The notes under the pieces: model-generated | Told to the model about the DNA's origin: nothing | Seen by the model: only the letters and a program-made list of their open reading frames with translations | Database searches by the model: none | Made by a program: the position numbers and the translations under genes | Source of the DNA: [Clostridium] clostridioforme AGR2157 | GTDB lineage: Bacteria; Bacillota; Clostridia; Lachnospirales; Lachnospiraceae | Direction: 5' to 3' | Assembly: GCF_000424325.1 (NCBI RefSeq) | Contig: NZ_AUJR01000008.1 | Location: forward strand, 59,865 to 123,864 | DNA length: 64,000 bases | In this document: one piece after another, positions 49,497-58,413 of the stretch | How positions within the stretch are numbered: position 1 is the first letter of the stretch | How the letters are laid out: each line of letters opens with the position of its first letter

Positions 49497-49522
49497 AGCC
49501 TGGTGTTTACCGGGCTTTTTTC
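49497..49522 (+). terminator. Terminator of tRNA-Thr
   Basis: AGCCTGGT pairs with ACCGGGCT (one G-T), 4-base loop, then TTTTTT. Confidence 0.85.
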
Positions 49523-49714
49523 TTTTTATTCCGCATTAGTGTATATCGTATACATATGAGGATATTTATAAGAAAAGATAAATAATATCCGGACAAATCC
49601 CTTCCTTTTTCGGCATATTTATGATAGAATTTATTCTATTCGGCAAATAGTTTCTATTTGCATAATACTTTACATAATTTCCCAAGGGTTGAGAACAGAT
49701 GGGAGGATTTATTT

Positions 49715-50320
49715 TTGATACGGTTGGGAGTCTGGAATCATGAAGAGAGCGGGCTCCCTTTTATATATCGGACAGGGGGGATGCAGATGTTGGATTGGGG
49801 CTTTGGGTTAGGGGCCTTTGGGATGTTTTTCCTATATGACTGGAATCGGGTTTTTTGGAAAAAGAAGTGGTTTGTCCCGTTTTTTGCGGCAGGCAACCTG
49901 CTGTTGGCTGTAGTAGGAGGAAGGATGGTATATACTTGTGTTTCCTCAGGGTTTAAGGAACAGTCTGTCTGGCTCCTTCCGGGCGCATTTTTTCTGGCAA
50001 TGCTGATTTATACGCTGTATTTTGCATTGCCCTTTGACAGTACTTATTGTCAGGAGGCGGACCGGCACAAGGTCTGCCGCTCAGGTATGTATGGCTGGTG
50101 CCGTCATCCAGGTATCTGGTGGTTTTTTGGCTGCTTTTTCTGTATGGGCCTGTCCACCGGGAATCTGAACCGGGTGATGCTCAGTCTTTGTCTTTCTTTT
50201 CTGAACCTTCTGTATGCCTGGTATCAGGACAGGCTTATATTTGCAGAGGAATTTTCTGACTACAGGGATTACCAGGAACAGGTACCATTTTTACTACCCA
50301 GACTGTGGGAAAGGCGGTGA
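49715..50320 (+). CDS. Isoprenylcysteine carboxyl methyltransferase (PEMT/ICMT)-like membrane protein
   Basis: About 201 residues with four to five hydrophobic segments. The C-terminal part VCRSGMYGWCRHPGIWWFF matches the RHPxY-like SAM-binding signature of ICMT/PEMT methyltransferases, and IFAEEFSDYRDYQEQVPFLL is the conserved terminal EExxxxxY-type segment. These enzymes methylate lipids or carboxylates at the membrane. I choose the TTG at 49715 because GGGAGG lies 8 bases upstream; the open frame extends back to 49658 without a site. The GH3-family gene starts 6 bases after the stop, indicating one operon. Confidence 0.75.
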   Translation: MIRLGVWNHEESGLPFIYRTGGMQMLDWGFGLGAFGMFFLYDWNRVFWKKKWFVPFFAAGNLLLAVVGGRMVYTCVSSGFKEQSVWLLPGAFFLAMLIYTLYFALPFDSTYCQEADRHKVCRSGMYGWCRHPGIWWFFGCFFCMGLSTGNLNRVMLSLCLSFLNLLYAWYQDRLIFAEEFSDYRDYQEQVPFLLPRLWERR

Positions 50321-50326
50321 ATCGGA

Positions 50327-51961
50327 ATGACATTTGAGGAAAAGCTGACCAATCAGGAATATGACAGGATATGGCAGGAATACTGCGGATTTCTGGACCT
50401 GGATATGGAGTCTTATATGAAAATCCAGAGAAGGCTTTTGGAGGAGCAGATTGGACTTTGGTGCGCAAGTCCTCTTGGAAAGAAGATTCTAAAGGATAAG
50501 AGGCCGGAGAACATAGATGAGTTCCGGGCCATGGTACCTTTGACTACCTACGAAGATTATGCTGATGTCCTTCTTTTGAAGAAGGAGGACATGCTTCCTG
50601 ATAAACCGATCATATGGATACAGACCACATGGGAGGGCGGCAAGCATCCCATAAAGGTGGCGCCCTACACCAGCGGCATGCTGCAAACCTACAAGAATAA
50701 TATCCTGACCTGCCTGATGATGGCTGCCAGCAAGGGCAGGGGAAGCTTTGACATCGAAATCGGCGATACATTTTTGTATGGCCTGGCGCCTTTGCCCTAT
50801 ATCACGGGTTTGATTCCACTGGGATTGGCGGACGAGCTCCACATAGAGTTCCTTCCTCCGGTGGACGAGGCCGTGAACATGACCTTTTCCGAGCGGAATA
50901 AGAAGGGGTTCAAGATGGGGCTGGGGAAGGGGATTGATTTCTTCTTCGGCATGGGCAGCGTTGCTTATTATGTGAGCATGAGCATTGCCAGCCTGTCCGA
51001 GGGCGGTAAGAAGGGCGGGTCTTTCCTTAAAAAGATGTTCACCATGCCCCCCGCTATGACACTGCGGTACCTTAAGGCTAAGAAACAGTGTGAGAAGGCG
51101 GGGCGGGGACTGATGCCTAAGGACCTTTTCAAACTGAAGGGATTTTTGTGTGCTGGAACAGATAACCGCTGCTATAAAGATGACTTGGAGGAACTGTGGG
51201 GCATCAGGCCCGTGGAAGTGTTTGCAGGGACAGAACCCAGTTTTATCGGGACAGAGACATGGAACCGCAACGGACTGTACTTCTTCCCGGATGCATGCTT
51301 CTATGAATTCATACCGGAAACGGAAATGTACAAGAATCTGGATGATCCCTCCTATGTTCCCGGGACCATATGTATGGATGAGGTGGCAGCCGGAGAAGTA
51401 TATGAGATTGTTCTTACTGTGTTGAAAGGCGGGGCATTTGCCCGGTATCGGGTGGGGGATGTCTACCGCTGTCTGGGACTTACCAGCAAGGAGGATGAGA
51501 CGCGGATTCCCAGGTTTGAGTACATCGACCGGGTGCCGGATATTATTGATATTGCCGGTTTTACAAGGATTTCGGAAAATTCCATTAAGAATGTTATCAG
51601 CCTTTCGGGAATCGATGTGACGGACTGGGCAGCACTGAAGGAGTTTACCGAGGACAGGGGGAGACCTTATCTCCATATGTACGTGGAACTGGCGCCTGGC
51701 TGCGTGGTGAACAGGGCCGTAAGCCGGGAACTTCTGAAGGAACACCTGACCATTTATTTTAAATACGTGGACCAGGATTACCATGATTTGAAACGGATAC
51801 TGGGTATGGACCCGCTGGAGATAACCATTCTGCGGTGCGGCACCTTTGCTTCCTATCGGGAAAAGACCGGAAAGACACTGAGGCATATCAACCCATCCAT
51901 CCATGATATACAGGAAATGATAAAGATGCAGACGGCTTTTAACGGGCACAGGAGATACTAG
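50327..51961 (+). CDS. GH3-family acyl-adenylating enzyme
   Basis: 544 residues. GH3 proteins adenylate a carboxylic acid and join it to an amino acid; plant members conjugate auxin and jasmonate, bacterial members are mostly uncharacterised. Motif 2 is VFAGTEPSFIG, motif 3 is GAFARYRVGDVYRCLG and DRVPDIIDIAGFTRISE corresponds to the hinge after it. Motif 1, normally a Ser/Thr/Gly-rich TSGTTGxxK, is here TTWEGGKHPIKVAPYTSG, clearly divergent. It lies between a membrane methyltransferase-like gene (6 bases) and a GGDEF/HD-GYP gene (14 bases). Confidence 0.85.
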   Translation: MTFEEKLTNQEYDRIWQEYCGFLDLDMESYMKIQRRLLEEQIGLWCASPLGKKILKDKRPENIDEFRAMVPLTTYEDYADVLLLKKEDMLPDKPIIWIQTTWEGGKHPIKVAPYTSGMLQTYKNNILTCLMMAASKGRGSFDIEIGDTFLYGLAPLPYITGLIPLGLADELHIEFLPPVDEAVNMTFSERNKKGFKMGLGKGIDFFFGMGSVAYYVSMSIASLSEGGKKGGSFLKKMFTMPPAMTLRYLKAKKQCEKAGRGLMPKDLFKLKGFLCAGTDNRCYKDDLEELWGIRPVEVFAGTEPSFIGTETWNRNGLYFFPDACFYEFIPETEMYKNLDDPSYVPGTICMDEVAAGEVYEIVLTVLKGGAFARYRVGDVYRCLGLTSKEDETRIPRFEYIDRVPDIIDIAGFTRISENSIKNVISLSGIDVTDWAALKEFTEDRGRPYLHMYVELAPGCVVNRAVSRELLKEHLTIYFKYVDQDYHDLKRILGMDPLEITILRCGTFASYREKTGKTLRHINPSIHDIQEMIKMQTAFNGHRRY

Positions 51962-51975
51962 GAGATACTGATTGT

Positions 51976-54540
51976 ATGAGAAGCTATGTTTTTATATCCA
52001 TAACAGCTTTATATTTCTATACCTTTCTTATGCTGGCTTTTATGTCGGCTAAGAAATCACGGCTGATTCGTGATTTTATCGCTGTGTTGGGCGCCATGAT
52101 TCTGTGGACCGGCGGCTCTCTTTTGATGAGGCTTCGGGCCTGGCCGTCCTATGAGCTGTGGTTCCATCTTTCGCTGGCAGGAATCAGTCTGGTGCCATGT
52201 GCGTTTTTCTGCTTTATCAGGGATTTCTGCGGCCATAAGGCGAAAAGCTCCCACAGAATGTGGCTGGTGCTCATCCTTCTGGTGAATCTCTATAACATAT
52301 GGACAGAAAACCTGGTCCAGCCGCCCGCCATCGTGTGGAACGGGGCCAGTGCCGTGTTTGTCTATCATATGGACTGGCGTGCCAGCATTATGTACGGACT
52401 CTGCTTCCTGGTAATCATACATACGGCCGCCATCATTTGGAGCAGCCGGAAAAACAGGGCCCTTAAGGCTAAAGTGGTTCCGCTGCTGTCAGGCATATTT
52501 CTGCTTTTTGCAGGCAATATGGCTGTGCCGCTGTTCAATGAATTTCCCATTGATATCCTGTCAGGGGTGCTGAATGCAGGGGTGATGTTCTATACGCTTT
52601 ATTCCAGGCACGTGTTCCGTATGACCATGCTGGTGTCCAGAGGGAACTGCTACATCATTGCCATGGCAGTAAGCGCCCTGGCCTTTTACAATGTGGCCCA
52701 GACCCTGGACGGCATCATCCGCAGGGATGTGCCAATGCTGGCGTCTTTCAGCGTCATGATTGTGGCTACTATGACCATGATGGTCACCCTGCTGATTTAC
52801 ATTGTGGCCAAGGGATTTTTTGACCGGATTTTCATTAAGGAAGAGGTGAGCCAGACAGAACGGCTCAGCGAATATACGGCCATTGTGTCCCAATCCCTCA
52901 GACTGACTGAAATCCTCAATGCTCTGGTGAACGTCATAGGAAGCACCCTGCACACAAGGAAGATTTATATTTGTATCAAGGATTCACAGGGGAATTATCC
53001 GGCTGTGTTCAGCAGCAGTCCCCTGGATGACAAGAATTTTTCTCTGGCAGGCAGTGCGCCGCTCATCAACTGGCTTAAAAGCCATGACTCCTGTCTGCTG
53101 CTTAAGGATTTCCGCAGGACCGTGGAATACAAGTCCATGTGGGAGGAAGAAAAATACCAGATGGAGGTCCTTAAGATTGAGTGTATCCTGCCTCTTAAGG
53201 ACGGGGACGACATGGCCGGACTGGTGCTTATGGGGGGCAAGGAGAAGCGGGGAAAGATGCGTGCCGGGGGGTATTCCGAGGAGGACATCATATTCCTTAA
53301 CTCCATTGAATCCGTAAGCTCCATTGCGGTAAAGAATTCCAGGCTCTACGAAAAGGCATATGCGGAAGCCAGGACAGATGAGCTTACCGGACTATTGAAC
53401 CGGAAATATTTCTGCGAGACACTGGAGGAAAATTACGAAAAATGTAAGCGCACCTCCCTGGCCCTTGTCATCTTCAACGTGGATGATTTTAAGCTGTACA
53501 ACCAGCTTTACGGCAATCATGAGGGAGATAAGGCACTGGTGTATATTGCGCGTATCATACAGGGAACCGTGGGGGATAACGGTTACTGCGGACGTTACAG
53601 CGGCAAGGAATTTGCCGTCATTCTGCCTGATTATGATATCTATTCAGCGCAGAATCTGGCTGAGAACATTTCACGGCAGATTCAGAACATGAATCTGGAT
53701 TGTACGGATACTTACTTAAAGCCGCTGACTGTCAGCTGCGGAATCTGTGCGGCTCCGTACGCGGCCGCGTCCACGAATGAGCTCATATCCAATGCAGACT
53801 GTGCGGTATACCATGTGAAGCGTTCCGGAAAGAACGGAATCCGGGTATACTCAGACGGTATCATCGGAGTGAGGGATACGGATGAGGGACTGGCAAAGAA
53901 GCACCGAAGCATGTATTCCGAGTATGCTCCCACCATCTACGCCCTGACAGCTGCCATCGACGCAAAAGACCACTATACATTCCAGCATTCCAAGAATGTG
54001 GCCTATTATGCTCATGCCATGGGGCAGGCCCTGAAAACCAGCGAGGAATACCAGGAGATTCTTAAGGAGTCAGCCCTGCTTCACGATATCGGGAAAATCG
54101 GGATACCGGAAAACATCCTGAACAAAACCGTAAAATTGACGGACGAGGAGTACAGCACCATGAAACGCCACGTGGAGGCATCCGTGGAAATCATACGCCA
54201 CCTTCCATCCATGGATTACGTTATCCCCGCTGTCCTGGGACACCATGAGCGGTATGACGGAAGGGGATACCCCAGGCGCATCGCAGGAAAGGATATTCCT
54301 CTGGCAGCCAGAATCCTTTGCATTGCAGATTCCTTTGACGCTATGGTATCCAAGCGCAGCTATAAGCCCAGCATGTCAGTGGAATTCGCGGTCAATGAGC
54401 TGGAACGGGGCGCGGGAACACAGTTTGATCCGGAGCTGGTGCCGGTATTTATCGGCCTGGTGAAGGATGGAATTATCATGCCTGTGCTGAATGAAGGGAG
54501 CGGCGTTTGCGACAGGGAGTCGGAAGGGACGGATGCATGA
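51976..54540 (+). CDS. 7TM-GAF-GGDEF-HD-GYP signalling protein
   Basis: 854 residues. Seven or so membrane segments (residues 1-285, a 7TM histidine-kinase-like sensor), a GAF-like domain (about 293-455), a GGDEF domain (about 460-615) and a HD-GYP phosphodiesterase (about 655-835). The cyclase signature is YSGKEF instead of GGDEF/GGEEF, so diguanylate cyclase activity is doubtful. The HD-GYP part is intact: LLHDIGKIGIPE and GHHERYDGRGYP. It therefore probably degrades cyclic di-GMP in response to a membrane or small-molecule signal. It is the third gene of the methyltransferase-GH3 operon. Confidence 0.9.
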   Translation: MRSYVFISITALYFYTFLMLAFMSAKKSRLIRDFIAVLGAMILWTGGSLLMRLRAWPSYELWFHLSLAGISLVPCAFFCFIRDFCGHKAKSSHRMWLVLILLVNLYNIWTENLVQPPAIVWNGASAVFVYHMDWRASIMYGLCFLVIIHTAAIIWSSRKNRALKAKVVPLLSGIFLLFAGNMAVPLFNEFPIDILSGVLNAGVMFYTLYSRHVFRMTMLVSRGNCYIIAMAVSALAFYNVAQTLDGIIRRDVPMLASFSVMIVATMTMMVTLLIYIVAKGFFDRIFIKEEVSQTERLSEYTAIVSQSLRLTEILNALVNVIGSTLHTRKIYICIKDSQGNYPAVFSSSPLDDKNFSLAGSAPLINWLKSHDSCLLLKDFRRTVEYKSMWEEEKYQMEVLKIECILPLKDGDDMAGLVLMGGKEKRGKMRAGGYSEEDIIFLNSIESVSSIAVKNSRLYEKAYAEARTDELTGLLNRKYFCETLEENYEKCKRTSLALVIFNVDDFKLYNQLYGNHEGDKALVYIARIIQGTVGDNGYCGRYSGKEFAVILPDYDIYSAQNLAENISRQIQNMNLDCTDTYLKPLTVSCGICAAPYAAASTNELISNADCAVYHVKRSGKNGIRVYSDGIIGVRDTDEGLAKKHRSMYSEYAPTIYALTAAIDAKDHYTFQHSKNVAYYAHAMGQALKTSEEYQEILKESALLHDIGKIGIPENILNKTVKLTDEEYSTMKRHVEASVEIIRHLPSMDYVIPAVLGHHERYDGRGYPRRIAGKDIPLAARILCIADSFDAMVSKRSYKPSMSVEFAVNELERGAGTQFDPELVPVFIGLVKDGIIMPVLNEGSGVCDRESEGTDA

Positions 54541-54631
54541 TTTTGCGAAGTATATTCAGACTGCCGGAGGCCGCCGGCAGGGTACGCCCAGAACATTGGC
54601 AGGGTACGGACAGAACATGGTCAGAGCATCA

Positions 54632-54961
54632 TCAGAATACCATCTGCACCAGCAGCATGTAGCATACCGTCCCCAGCGCGATGCTGGCAAGGGTATTGCC
54701 CTTCCAGAGGTGGAGTCCCACCACCACGGCAACGGATATGAGCTCCGGCAGGCCATAGGGGTAGGCCAGCGGTGTGATTCCCTTCAGGCAGTAGACCACC
54801 AGCACGGCCATGATGGCGGCCGGGAGGATGGTCCCCAGGTAGCGGACCAGCCCGGGGACTTCCTTTTTACCGCCGAAGAGGAGGAAGGGAAGCCATCGGG
54901 TAACCTGGGTGCACAGAGCGCAAATAAGTATGGTAATTAGTACATAATTTGATTGGGTCAT
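54632..54961 (-). CDS. azlD: Branched-chain amino acid export, small subunit (AzlD family)
   Basis: 109 residues with four hydrophobic segments: TRWLPFLLFGGKKEVPGLVR and LPAAIMAVLVVYCLK are conserved AzlD sequences. AzlC and AzlD together export branched-chain amino acids or analogues. It starts 3 bases after azlC, so the pair is co-translated. 91 bases separate its end from the convergent signalling gene. Confidence 0.92.
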   Translation of the reverse strand: MTQSNYVLITILICALCTQVTRWLPFLLFGGKKEVPGLVRYLGTILPAAIMAVLVVYCLKGITPLAYPYGLPELISVAVVVGLHLWKGNTLASIALGTVCYMLLVQMVF

Positions 54962-54964
54962 GGT

Positions 54965-55696
54965 TTAATCCTCCTCCATTTTCTGTTCCACAGTCCTGCG
55001 CAGGAACAGCAGCATGGCTGCGGCAGCTGCCAGGGCAGGCAGGATAAAGTTGGAAGAGCGGATGAGCACCAGAAACAGTGCGCCGCATATAAAACCGGTG
55101 ACAGCCGGTATATGGGTCTTTGCCGCCTTCCACTGGTCCGCACATATTACCACGAACAGGGCGGTCATGGCAAAATCAATGCCTGTGGTGTCAAAGGTAA
55201 TCAGCTCACCCATAAGGGCGCCCAGCACCGACCCGGCTATCCAGTAGCACTGGTCGAAAAACGCGGTAAAGAAAGTGGCTGCCTTCCATTCCCTGTCCGT
55301 AAAGTCGGACGGACGAGCCATGGAACATAACAGGGAATAAGTTTCATCCGTCAGGGAAAATACCATGTAAGGATAGGATTTTCTCATTTCCTTGAAACGC
55401 CCGATGAAGGTGAGCCCGTAAAATGCATGGCGGCTGTTGATAAACAGGGTCATGACAGCCGTGGTCACATAGCTTAAGCCGCCGGTGAGGATGCCCACCA
55501 GGGCAAACTGCATGGAACCCGCATAGACCAGGGTACTGATGAGAAAGGCCCAGAACACACCCAAACCGGATTTCTGTAACAGGAGTCCAAAGGCGATTCC
55601 TAAGAATATGTAGCCCAGAAATATGGGGAGGGTCTTTATCAGGGCGAATTTTGCTGCTTTTTCCATGGTTTGGTAAATCTCCTCATAATTGTACAT
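54965..55696 (-). CDS. azlC: Branched-chain amino acid exporter, large subunit (AzlC family)
   Basis: 243 residues with six or more hydrophobic segments. TLPIFLGYIFLGIAFGLLL, STLVYAGSMQFALVGIL and INSRHAFYGLTFI are diagnostic AzlC motifs. The ATG at 55696 lacks a clear ribosome binding site; an in-frame ATG at 55666 has GAGGAG 12 bases upstream and may be the true start. Forms an operon with azlD. Confidence 0.92.
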   Translation of the reverse strand: MYNYEEIYQTMEKAAKFALIKTLPIFLGYIFLGIAFGLLLQKSGLGVFWAFLISTLVYAGSMQFALVGILTGGLSYVTTAVMTLFINSRHAFYGLTFIGRFKEMRKSYPYMVFSLTDETYSLLCSMARPSDFTDREWKAATFFTAFFDQCYWIAGSVLGALMGELITFDTTGIDFAMTALFVVICADQWKAAKTHIPAVTGFICGALFLVLIRSSNFILPALAAAAAMLLFLRRTVEQKMEED

Positions 55697-55763
55697 AATT
55701 TAGCACACTAATATAGTATAGCAGACATGGGACAGGATTTCCACTGCAAAGTGTATTTTCCCC

Positions 55764-55792
55764 TTTCACTGATAGAAGAATTGTGTTATGAT
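55764..55792 (+). promoter_or_regulatory. Candidate promoter of glnS
   Basis: TTTCAC (55764-55769), 17 bases, TATGAT (55787-55792). The -35 box is weak. No T-box leader fits in the short upstream region. Confidence 0.45.
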
Positions 55793-55837
55793 TAATAATT
55801 ATATTTATCACAATAGCAACGTAACGGAGGAACAATT

Positions 55838-57532
55838 ATGGCAGACAAGGATACCGTAATGGAAACTGAGGAAAAGGAGGTGGTCTCCAGGAATTTCATC
55901 GAACAGGAGATTGACAAGGACCTGGCAGAGGGCGTTTATAACCATGTCCAGACCCGTTTCCCGCCGGAGCCAAACGGTTATTTGCATATCGGACATGCCA
56001 AGTCCATCTTACTGAACTACGGCCTGGCACAGAAGTACGGCGGCAAGTTCAACCTGCGTTTTGACGATACAAACCCCACAAAGGAAAAGACTGAATTCGT
56101 GGAGTCCATCATGGATGATGTGAAGTGGCTGGGCGCTGATTTCGAGGACAGGCTTTTCTTTGCGTCCAATTATTTTGACCAGATGTACGAGTGTGCCGTG
56201 TTCCTGATTAAGAAGGGAAAGGCGTTTGTCTGTGACCTGACAGCTGACCAAATCAGGGAGTACAGGGGGGATTTCACTACACCCGGCAAGGAGAGTCCTT
56301 ACAGGAACCGTTCCGTGGAGGAGAATCTTGCCCTGTTTGAGGATATGAAGGAGGGAAAGTACCAGGACGGGGAGAAGGTGCTGAGAGCCAAGATCGATAT
56401 GGCTTCCCCTAATATCAACATGAGGGACCCGGTTATATACCGCGTTGCCCGCATGTCCCACCATAACACAGGCGATAAGTGGTGCATCTATCCCATGTAT
56501 GATTTCGCCCATCCCATTGAGGATGCCATTGAACACATCACCCATTCCATCTGCACCCTGGAATTTGAGGACCACAGGCCTCTCTATGACTGGGTGGTAA
56601 AGGAGTGCGAGTTTGAGAATCCGCCCCGCCAGATTGAGTTCGCCAAGCTGTATCTGACCAATGTGATAACCGGCAAACGCTATATCAAGAAGCTGGTGGA
56701 GGATAAAATCGTGGACGGCTGGGACGACCCGCGTCTGGTGTCCATCGCGGCTCTGAGAAGAAGGGGATATACACCGGAGGCCATCAAGATGTTCGTGGAG
56801 ATGGTTGGCGTATCCAAGGCCAACAGCTCCGTGGACTACGCCATGCTGGAATACTGTATCCGCGAGGACTTAAAGCTTAAGAAGCCCCGTATGATGGCTA
56901 TTCTGAATCCGGTGAAGCTGGTCATTGACAATTATCCGGAAGGCCAGGTGGAGATGCTGGATGTTCCCAACAATCTGGAGAATCCGGAGCTGGGAGACAG
57001 GAAGGTGCCATTTGGGCGGGAGCTTTATATTGAACGGGAGGATTTCATGGAAGAGCCTCCGAAAAAGTATTTCCGCATGTTCCCTGGCAATGAGGTACGC
57101 CTGATGGGAGCATATTTCGTGAAGTGTACAGGATGTGAGAAGGATGCTGACGGCAACATCACCGTGGTTCACGGCACCTATGACCCGGAGACAAAGAGCG
57201 GTTCCGGTTTTGAGGGACGCAAAGTAAAGGGAACCATCCACTGGGTGGCTGTTCCCACCGCAAGGCAGGTGGAATGCCGCCTTTATGAGAACATTGTGGA
57301 CGAGGAGAAGGGCAAGCTGAATGAAGACGGCAGCCTGAACTTAAATCCAAATTCCCTGGTTGTGTTAAAGGAGTGCTACGTGGAGCCGGCCCTGGCAGAG
57401 GGAAAGGCCTATGACAGCTATCAGTTTGTGCGCAACGGTTTCTTCTGCGTGGACTGCAAGGACAGCACACCTGAGAAGCCGGTGTTTAACCGGATTGTAT
57501 CCTTAAAGAGCTCATTCAAGCTTCCTAAATAG
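55838..57532 (+). CDS. glnS: Glutaminyl-tRNA synthetase
   Basis: Charges tRNA-Gln directly. [18 protein letters not shown] is the HIGH region, [10 protein letters not shown] and DRVAR-like sequences the active site, [20 protein letters not shown] the conserved GlnRS helix, and the C-terminal beta barrels include [18 protein letters not shown]. 564 residues is normal. The KMSKS-equivalent, VMSKRKL in E. coli, is here [11 protein letters not shown]. GlnRS is patchily distributed in Firmicutes and is thought to be acquired by transfer. AACGGAGGAAC precedes the ATG. Confidence 0.95.
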   Translation: MADKDTVMETEEKEVVSRNFIEQEIDKDLAEGVYNHVQTRFPPEPNGYLHIGHAKSILLNYGLAQKYGGKFNLRFDDTNPTKEKTEFVESIMDDVKWLGADFEDRLFFASNYFDQMYECAVFLIKKGKAFVCDLTADQIREYRGDFTTPGKESPYRNRSVEENLALFEDMKEGKYQDGEKVLRAKIDMASPNINMRDPVIYRVARMSHHNTGDKWCIYPMYDFAHPIEDAIEHITHSICTLEFEDHRPLYDWVVKECEFENPPRQIEFAKLYLTNVITGKRYIKKLVEDKIVDGWDDPRLVSIAALRRRGYTPEAIKMFVEMVGVSKANSSVDYAMLEYCIREDLKLKKPRMMAILNPVKLVIDNYPEGQVEMLDVPNNLENPELGDRKVPFGRELYIEREDFMEEPPKKYFRMFPGNEVRLMGAYFVKCTGCEKDADGNITVVHGTYDPETKSGSGFEGRKVKGTIHWVAVPTARQVECRLYENIVDEEKGKLNEDGSLNLNPNSLVVLKECYVEPALAEGKAYDSYQFVRNGFFCVDCKDSTPEKPVFNRIVSLKSSFKLPK

Positions 57533-57594
57533 GGATGAATCATAAGGGAATGGAACAGATAAAACAGGACAATCATCAATGAGATAAAGAAAAT

Positions 57595-57630
57595 GCCGGG
57601 GAACCTGATGGAAAAGGTCCCCGGCCTTTG
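57595..57630 (+). terminator. Terminator after glnS
   Basis: GCCGGGGAACC pairs with GGTCCCCGGC (one bulged A), 10-base loop, followed by CTTTGTT. Confidence 0.8.
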
Positions 57631-57684
57631 TTATGACTGCGGCTCATGCTTCATCCGGTGATGAAACACCTTATAATATGTCTT

Positions 57685-58161
57685 TTAATAATACCGGCAG
57701 GATATGAAGTGGTACTTGAAAAGCTCGTAGAGAAAACGTATGCCGATGATGACATACATGGCCGTGCCTGCTGCAAACAAAGCCATGAAGAATACATAGA
57801 GCCCCACATACATGCTGATTCTGGAGGCTGCGATAAGGCCAAGGCATAGATAGGTGAACTTGAAAACCTTGCGCTCCAGACGGTGTACCGGTATGCGGAA
57901 TACCCGCTTGATGATGGATACCAGGGACACTATGAACAGCGGATAAAGCGCATCCACAGACAGGGCTGCAAGGAGCTGGTACCATTCCGGAAGGTCCCTT
58001 CCCGTGCTGTGTCTCTCTATGGCTGTAAATACCAGGATGTGTACAGACACGGTCAGCAGCACAACGGCCGCAGCCCCTATGAAACAGCGGAAAGCCAGTG
58101 AATGTTCTTTTTTGGGAGATAGTTTCTTTAACATATTCAGAGTCTGTGCGCTCATGTCCAT
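57685..58161 (-). CDS. Membrane protein of unknown function
   Basis: 158 residues with four hydrophobic segments (FIGAAAVVLLTVSVHILVFT; LLAALSVDALYPLFIVSLVS; a pair near residues 100-145) and a basic start (MLKKLSPKKEH). I do not recognise a family. AAAGGATGG lies just before the ATG; an internal ATG two codons later is also possible. It is convergent with glnS and divergent from a MocR-type regulator. Confidence 0.7.
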   Translation of the reverse strand: MDMSAQTLNMLKKLSPKKEHSLAFRCFIGAAAVVLLTVSVHILVFTAIERHSTGRDLPEWYQLLAALSVDALYPLFIVSLVSIIKRVFRIPVHRLERKVFKFTYLCLGLIAASRISMYVGLYVFFMALFAAGTAMYVIIGIRFLYELFKYHFISCRYY

Positions 58162-58325
58162 CCATCCTTTCTCAACTGATTTTATTGGGTTCTCTTCCTA
58201 CTTTTATTATAATTCCATACCGTGATGATTACAATGTACAAATCAGAAAAAGAGTTTATTTTCATGAAATAATCTTTGCATTTTTCATTAATAGCACAAA
58301 TTAACTGAATAAATATGAAAACATA

Positions 58326-58354
58326 TTGACATATCTTCGGCAGACTGGTATGAT
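58326..58354 (+). promoter_or_regulatory. Promoter of the MocR-type regulator
   Basis: TTGACA (58326-58331), 17 bases, TATGAT (58349-58354). Confidence 0.75.
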
Positions 58355-58413
58355 TAAAATGTTTATTTAAAATATAAATGATAATGCCAGTTTGTGGCAG
58401 GAAGGGGTCGAAG

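Noticed and set aside
50489..51949. 486-codon minus-strand open frame opposite the GH3-family gene
   Set aside because: The plus strand has clear GH3 motifs and a ribosome binding site; the reverse frame matches nothing and has no start site.
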